DNA of 64,000 nucleotides from Marinobacter guineae (GTDB taxonomy: Bacteria > Pseudomonadota > Gammaproteobacteria > Pseudomonadales > Oleiphilaceae). The stretch is taken from NCBI RefSeq assembly GCF_002744735.1, contig NZ_KZ319344.1:1-64000 (forward strand), written 5' to 3'. Positions within the stretch are counted from its first letter, which is position 1. Every line of letters begins with the position of its first letter. The notes beneath the pieces were generated by a model that saw only the letters and a list, made by a program, of their open reading frames with translations, was not told the origin of the DNA and ran no database searches. The position numbers and the translations under genes were made by a program. Shown in pieces: positions 59,556-64,000 of the stretch.

Positions 59556-60194
59556 ATGAACAAACAGAAACGCATTGAGATCTTTACCCGGCTGCGGGAC
59601 GCCAACCCGAACCCGACCACCGAGCTGAACTACTCAAGCCCGTTCGAGTTACTGATTGCAGTCATTTTGTCTGCCCAGGCAACTGACGTTGGCGTGAACA
59701 AGGCCACCGATAGACTGTTCCCAGTGGCCAACACACCAGAGGCGATACTGGCCCTGGGCGTTGACGGCCTCAAGGAGTACATAAAAACGATTGGTCTTTT
59801 TAACAGCAAGGCCGAAAACGTCATCAAGACCTGTCGCATTCTGATTGAGAAGCACGGTAGCCAGGTGCCTGAAAGCCGGGAAGATCTGGAGGCTCTGCCA
59901 GGGGTTGGCCGAAAAACAGCGAATGTGGTTCTGAATACGGCCTTTGGTCACATGGCAATGGCCGTGGACACCCATATCTTCCGGGTCTCGAACCGTACCG
60001 GCATCGCGCCGGGTAAGAACGTTCTGGAAGTGGAGCAACGGTTGATGCGGCTGGTGCCGAAGGAGTTTCTGCTGGACGCCCATCACTGGCTGATTCTTCA
60101 TGGGCGTTATACCTGTACCGCCCGGAAGCCCAGATGCGGGGCCTGCATCATCGAAGACCTCTGCGAGTTCAGGCAGAAACGCGACTACCTTTAA
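59556..60194 (+). CDS. nth: Endonuclease III
   Basis: A bifunctional DNA glycosylase/AP lyase that removes oxidised pyrimidines. The 212-residue protein has the helix-hairpin-helix LPGVGRKTANVVLN with catalytic lysine, VDTHIFRVSNR with the catalytic aspartate, and a C-terminal 4Fe-4S loop C-x6-C-x2-C-x5-C (CTARKPRCGACIIEDLC). It follows rnf, as in E. coli and Pseudomonas. Confidence 0.98.
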   Translation: MNKQKRIEIFTRLRDANPNPTTELNYSSPFELLIAVILSAQATDVGVNKATDRLFPVANTPEAILALGVDGLKEYIKTIGLFNSKAENVIKTCRILIEKHGSQVPESREDLEALPGVGRKTANVVLNTAFGHMAMAVDTHIFRVSNRTGIAPGKNVLEVEQRLMRLVPKEFLLDAHHWLILHGRYTCTARKPRCGACIIEDLCEFRQKRDYL

Positions 60195-60221
60195 ACCAGC
60201 GCTGAAATTCGCCAGCAGACG

Positions 60222-60250
60222 CAAAAAAGCCGGCACAGAGCCGGCTTTGT
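60222..60250. terminator. Bidirectional terminator after nth
   Basis: AAAGCCGGC and GCCGGCTTT with a six-base loop and flanking A/T runs lie between convergent nth and the chalcone-isomerase-like gene. Confidence 0.85.
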
Positions 60251-60277
60251 CTTACCTGTGGGGGATGCGATAATACC

Positions 60278-60853
60278 TTAACGCAGCCCCAGCATCTTCT
60301 CCTTCAGATCCTTCTGGGCGGGCTTATCCGAGAGCCAGATTCCGAACAGGGCTTTTTTGAAAGCGAGGCCACCCACAGTGTCCTTGTGCTCACCGTTCTT
60401 GAGGACCTTTACGCCTTCGCCCGGCAAGTAAACCAGATCGAACACATCACCCTCGGTGATCTCTTCCTCGAACACCGCCATGAAGCGATCAACATTGCCC
60501 TGGATGGCGGACATATCTCCGTCGGTTGATGCTTCAAACCCTTCCAGCGTTGCCTCTGTCATGCGGTCGCTGGTGATCATGCCAGAGATTATGTGCAAAG
60601 TGATGGCCTGTGGCTCATCCGCATTGATAACCGCCTGACCGTCGTTAATGGTCTCCGGTACGTAAAGGCCCCCCACATACAGATCCATGAACCACTTGGA
60701 ACGGGTGCCTGCACCGTTCAGCTTCAGTTCGGTATCCATCGCCGAGTAGGTGTCCGGGACATCAACACCTTCAACGGTCAGTGCAGAGGCCGGTGCGGAC
60801 AGCACGGCTGTCATCATTAGGGAGGCAAAGCCAGTTGCAAGAGCCTTCTTCAT
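60278..60853 (-). CDS. Chalcone isomerase-like exported protein
   Basis: A 191-residue protein with a signal peptide (about residues 1-24, ending APASA) and the chalcone isomerase-like fold: TVEGVDVPDTYSAMDTELKLNGAGTRSKWFMDLYVGGLYVPE, then ITLHIISGMITSDRM and GEHKDTVGGLAFKKALFGIWLSDKPAQ. Bacterial members are not proven isomerases and are of unknown function, probably periplasmic. It stands alone between nth and rpoS. Confidence 0.88.
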   Translation of the reverse strand: MKKALATGFASLMMTAVLSAPASALTVEGVDVPDTYSAMDTELKLNGAGTRSKWFMDLYVGGLYVPETINDGQAVINADEPQAITLHIISGMITSDRMTEATLEGFEASTDGDMSAIQGNVDRFMAVFEEEITEGDVFDLVYLPGEGVKVLKNGEHKDTVGGLAFKKALFGIWLSDKPAQKDLKEKMLGLR

Positions 60854-61001
60854 AGTCCTTTCCTTTTCGATCGTTATTATTGACGTGTTTCATTCGTGCA
60901 CCGGGTTTCGACACCCTTATCCCCGCCCGGTCCCGGCATTCTATCAACGAGACTGGCTGGGAAGGCGCAACCTGGTTCTCATTTGCAGCGATCCTGAAAC
61001 A

Positions 61002-61037
61002 CAAAAGCCGGTCAGGCTTACCCGGACCGGCTTTTTG
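61002..61037 (-). terminator. Terminator after rpoS
   Basis: On the minus strand AAAAGCCGGTC and GACCGGCTTTT form an eleven-pair stem, 22 bases after the rpoS stop, followed by T residues. Confidence 0.88.
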
Positions 61038-61059
61038 CAATCGAACACTCAAAAAGGAA

Positions 61060-62055
61060 CTATTTGAACAGGAGGTTCCCGGACAGACCTTCCTTCTCCA
61101 GGATTTCCCGGAGACGGCGGAGCGCCTCAACCTGAATCTGGCGAACACGCTCTCGGGTCAGCCCTATTTCCTGCCCGACTTCTTCCAGTGTGCTCACCGG
61201 GTAGCCTCGCAGACCAAACCGGCGGGAAAGCACTTCCTGCTGTTTGTCGCTAAGCTGATCAATCCATTTTTCCAGGCAGGAACACATGTTGTTGTCCTGC
61301 AGGAGATCGGCCGGATCAGACGCGCCCTCGTCCGCCACTGTGTCCAGCAGAGATTTCTCGCCTCCGCTGCCAATAGGCGTATCCATTGACGCCACGCGCT
61401 CGTTGAGACCCAGCATTCGTTTCACGTCAGCAACCGGTTTGTCCACCATCTTCGCGATTTCTTCCGCCGATGGCTCATGGTCCAGTTTCTGGGTCAGCTC
61501 CCGGGCTGCCCGCAGGTAGAGGTTCAGTTCCTTAACAACATGAATCGGCAGACGAATGGTGCGGGTCTGGTTCATGATGGCCCGCTCAATAGTCTGACGA
61601 ATCCACCAGGTTGCGTAAGTAGAAAAGCGGAACCCACGCTCCGGATCGAACTTTTCAACGGCCCGGATCAAGCCCAGGTTGCCTTCTTCAATCAGGTCCA
61701 GCAGGGTCAGGCCGCGGTTCACGTAACGGCGGGCAATCTTGACCACCAGCCGCAGATTACTTTCAATCATCCGCTTGCGGCCGGATTCCTCTCCCTTGCG
61801 CGCCAGGCGGGCAAAATAGACTTCTTCTTCAGGAGTCAGGAGTGGTGAAAAACCGATTTCGTTGAGATAAAGCTGAGTGGCATCCAGCTGCTTCTGGCTG
61901 GTGAAATAACGCCCCTTGGTAGGAAAATCCTCTTCGACCTCCGCAACCTCTTCGGTTACCTCCTTGTCGACTTTTTCTTCGGCTAACAGCTGATCTTCTG
62001 AGTCATCAATATCTGACACACGATCCATGATGATGTCTTCTTGCTCTGCTGACAT
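61060..62055 (-). CDS. rpoS: RNA polymerase sigma factor RpoS
   Basis: The stationary-phase and general stress sigma factor. The 331-residue protein has an acidic N-terminus, region 1.2 (DATQLYLNEIGFSPLLTPEEEV), region 2 (NLRLVVKIARRYVNRGLTLLDLIEEGNLGLIRAVEKFDPERGFRFSTYATWWIRQTIERAI), region 3, and region 4 with LEEVGQEIGLTRERVRQIQ. The ATG at 62055 (MSAEQED) is chosen; 62028 is possible. Its transcription usually begins within nlpD as well as upstream of it. Confidence 0.97.
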   Translation of the reverse strand: MSAEQEDIIMDRVSDIDDSEDQLLAEEKVDKEVTEEVAEVEEDFPTKGRYFTSQKQLDATQLYLNEIGFSPLLTPEEEVYFARLARKGEESGRKRMIESNLRLVVKIARRYVNRGLTLLDLIEEGNLGLIRAVEKFDPERGFRFSTYATWWIRQTIERAIMNQTRTIRLPIHVVKELNLYLRAARELTQKLDHEPSAEEIAKMVDKPVADVKRMLGLNERVASMDTPIGSGGEKSLLDTVADEGASDPADLLQDNNMCSCLEKWIDQLSDKQQEVLSRRFGLRGYPVSTLEEVGQEIGLTRERVRQIQVEALRRLREILEKEGLSGNLLFK

Positions 62056-62254
62056 TTGTCTTGCCCCGCCTCTCAATAATCCTGGATGTTCGCCCGATAC
62101 TTCTTGTTATTGCGGACGTCTTCGTCTTCATGTTTTTCTTCAGGACATTATGTTGGTCGGCCTGTTACGGCCTTTACCCTTTTTGTTTTTTTGCGAACGC
62201 GGTTTGTTTGTCAGTGCCGGGGTATGTGATCAGGCAGCCTGCTATCTGCTCGAT

Positions 62255-63070
62255 TCACTGGCGCGGTGGCAGATAATGGGCTGGATCAACCGGGTTGCCA
62301 TTTTTTCGGATCTCAAAATGCAATACGGGTCGTTCAGCACCACTGCTACCGAGCTCTGCAATCACCTGCCCGGCTTTCACATCCTCCCCTTCCTGCACCA
62401 GAATCTTCCGGTTGTGAGCGTAAGCACTTAAATAGTGCTCGTTGTGATTCACGATAATCAGGTTGCCGTATCCGAGCAACCCGTTGCCGGCGTAAACCAC
62501 ATTTCCCGTGGCTGCGGCTCTTACAGCATCCCCGGCTTGCCCTGCGATATCAATACCTTTATTGACTTTTCCGGATGTTGAATATCCAGCAATTACGGTG
62601 CCAACATGCGGCCAGCGCCATTCAATGCGGGCGACAGTCTGGGTCTGGGATCCCAGCGGCGCATCCTCGCGAGGCGCCCTGGTGACCAACGGTTTCGGAG
62701 CGGTAGCCGTTGTCTGTCTCGGCGTTGAAACCCGGCCTTGAGTTTTGGATGCTGATGCCGCAGGCCTGCTTGCAGAACCAGTCTGACTGCCAGAAGTTAC
62801 AGTTCCGCGAAGATCAAGGCGAAGCACCTGCCCCGCTTTCAGGTTCCAGGGAGGGCGTATGCCGTTGGCACTGCCAAGTTCACGATAATCCCGTCCATAC
62901 CGCCAGGCGATGCTGTATAGGGTCTCACCCGGTTGGACCACGTGACGGCCCCAATAGACCGGAGGGTTGTAGAGATCATCCTGGTAAAGGGCCGAGGTGT
63001 TACAACCGGAAAGCAGCAGCAATGCAATCAGTGGAAACAGGGCAGCGGCCGCCAGTGGTTTTTCTTTCAA
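62255..63070 (-). CDS. nlpD: NlpD, LysM/M23 amidase activator lipoprotein
   Basis: An outer-membrane lipoprotein that activates amidase AmiC for daughter-cell separation. From a TTG at 63070 the signal reads KEKPLAAAALFPLIALLLLSGC with a lipobox cysteine at about residue 22; no ATG is available and earlier GTG/TTG codons (63154, 63214) also fit, so the start is uncertain. LysM follows (HVVQPGETLYSIAWRYGRDY ... LKAGQVLRL), then a Ser/Thr/Pro linker and a degenerate M23 domain in which the first zinc histidine is lost (NKGIDIAG) and HLHFEIR reads VLHFEIR, as in NlpD proteins. It precedes rpoS. Confidence 0.93.
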   Translation of the reverse strand: MKEKPLAAAALFPLIALLLLSGCNTSALYQDDLYNPPVYWGRHVVQPGETLYSIAWRYGRDYRELGSANGIRPPWNLKAGQVLRLDLRGTVTSGSQTGSASRPAASASKTQGRVSTPRQTTATAPKPLVTRAPREDAPLGSQTQTVARIEWRWPHVGTVIAGYSTSGKVNKGIDIAGQAGDAVRAAATGNVVYAGNGLLGYGNLIIVNHNEHYLSAYAHNRKILVQEGEDVKAGQVIAELGSSGAERPVLHFEIRKNGNPVDPAHYLPPRQ

Positions 63071-63355
63071 AGGGCGAGAAGGTTCACAGGCACCGGAAGG
63101 GAGCCGCGGCAACGCCTGAAGACCGGCATTGAGTAACCCACGCAAAAATCTCACAGGAATAAAAATGATCCAGTTATGAAAAATCCGTATAAACCACCCA
63201 GCCTGTAGAAGCAAATCCTAAAGTTTTAATAGTAACTTGCTAATATATTGCATATTTCCCGATGGAAACCAAGTTACTAACCAGCCATCCCTGTTACCTG
63301 TCGAAACACCTGTTTTGTGCATTAGGTAACACTTTCGCACAGTTTTGCCCCACCG

Positions 63356-64000
63356 CTACCCTGCCTGAGCAACGTTCCGGCTGCGAAAGCCGATCCATTC
63401 AACCAGCAAAACAAGCCCGAATCCGGCCAGTGCCATCAACACTGCCAATACTATCTGAGGATCTTGCCCGGCCTGTTCGGCGAATGTCCAGGGCCAGATG
63501 CTCGCCTCATTAAGGGGAACTTGTTCACCGGCACTGTTGGTGCGCCAGCTGAGAGTTTCTTTCCAGGGCCAGACTTTATTGAGGGCGCCGATCATGAATC
63601 CTGTCAGCAAAGCCAGCACCAGATCATGAAAGTGGTGAAACGCCCAGGTGATCAGGCGCGCAATCGATAACAGACCGACTGCACAGCCCGCCATGAAGAT
63701 CAGCAAAATACCCAGATCCAGAGACTTGATAGCCGCCAGCACAGGCGAATACATCCCGATAATCACCAGAATAAAGCTGCCGGAAATGCCGGGAAGAATC
63801 ATGGCACAGATGGCAAGTGCCCCGGCACCGAAGAACGCCAGGCCAGACGGTGAAACCTGCCCCGCAGACAGGGTGGTAATCCACCAGGCAACCACAATAC
63901 CGGCCAACAGCGGAACCAGAAGCGCCACTTTGTAGTGTCGCACCTGGCGGCCCACATGCCACACCGAGGCAACGATCAGGCCAAAGAAAAAGCTCCAGAT
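63356..64000 (-). CDS. DUF368 membrane protein, truncated by the window end
   Basis: At least 215 residues; the start is outside. Hydrophobic helices run through the visible part, with PGISGSFILVIIGMY and the ALLTGFMIGALNKVWPWKETL segment typical of DUF368, which has been linked in some bacteria to undecaprenyl phosphate transport (PopT). It is upstream of nlpD-rpoS. The region 63215-63355 between them holds only promoter-like sequence. Confidence 0.85.
   Translation of the reverse strand: MWSFFFGLIVASVWHVGRQVRHYKVALLVPLLAGIVVAWWITTLSAGQVSPSGLAFFGAGALAICAMILPGISGSFILVIIGMYSPVLAAIKSLDLGILLIFMAGCAVGLLSIARLITWAFHHFHDLVLALLTGFMIGALNKVWPWKETLSWRTNSAGEQVPLNEASIWPWTFAEQAGQDPQIVLAVLMALAGFGLVLLVEWIGFRSRNVAQAG

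Overview
The window reads as a chromosome segment of a marine gammaproteobacterium of the Marinobacter type. This rests on gene content and order: dcd-apbC-metG-rnfABCDGE-nth, purMN beside a DUF2066/hda block, lysC-csrA-tRNA-Ser-tRNA-Arg, nlpD-rpoS, and an oxaloacetate decarboxylase sodium pump. No species marker such as rRNA is present, so the genus is inferred.

Positions 1-5418 are a chromosomal integron. A tyrosine recombinase of the IntI type (plus strand) diverges from an attI junction near 4080 and a leftward array of about eight cassettes separated by seven attC sites. In each of the seven cassettes whose attC is visible, the first seven bases equal the R'' core of its own attC, which fixes the cassette borders. 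Contents include a HEPN-motif protein with a possible T7 frameshift joining it to a membrane peptide, an unknown 145-residue protein, a SUKH-like protein, a small membrane protein and a GNAT acetyltransferase. Three cassettes look decayed. A LexA box sits just before intI.

Positions 5415-11500 hold yrhK-like and phhB genes and then imuA-imuB-dnaE2, the inducible mutagenic polymerase cassette, under a second LexA box that is nearly identical to the intI box and only 1.8 kb from it. Both cassette shuffling and translesion mutagenesis are therefore probably driven by the same SOS signal.

Positions 11516-22600 carry oadGAB (minus strand, with a palindromic operator candidate), dbpA, a DUF2058 gene, a chemoreceptor with a FliA-type promoter, a BCAM0308-family/small-protein pair, two identical tRNA-Arg genes and a tRNA-Ser, csrA and lysC. 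Downstream of the tRNAs a 76-bp unit (tRNA 3' end plus terminator) is duplicated around a small inverted-repeat element.

Positions 22590-37900 are housekeeping: alaS, an RDD protein, lptFG, pepA-holC-valS, a ketopantoate reductase-like gene, a second chemoreceptor with a FliA-like promoter, ampDE.

Positions 37928-50366 hold a DUF1631 gene, nadC, a minus-strand run DUF2066-CDP-alcohol phosphatidyltransferase-hda-parA-yqcC, purMN, a DUF3108 gene, an AvtA-like aminotransferase, a DUF416 gene and dcd. A compound palindromic repeat lies between dcd and apbC.

Positions 50641-64000 hold apbC, metG, the complete rnfABCDGE operon, nth, a chalcone-isomerase-like gene, rpoS, nlpD and a DUF368 gene cut by the window end.
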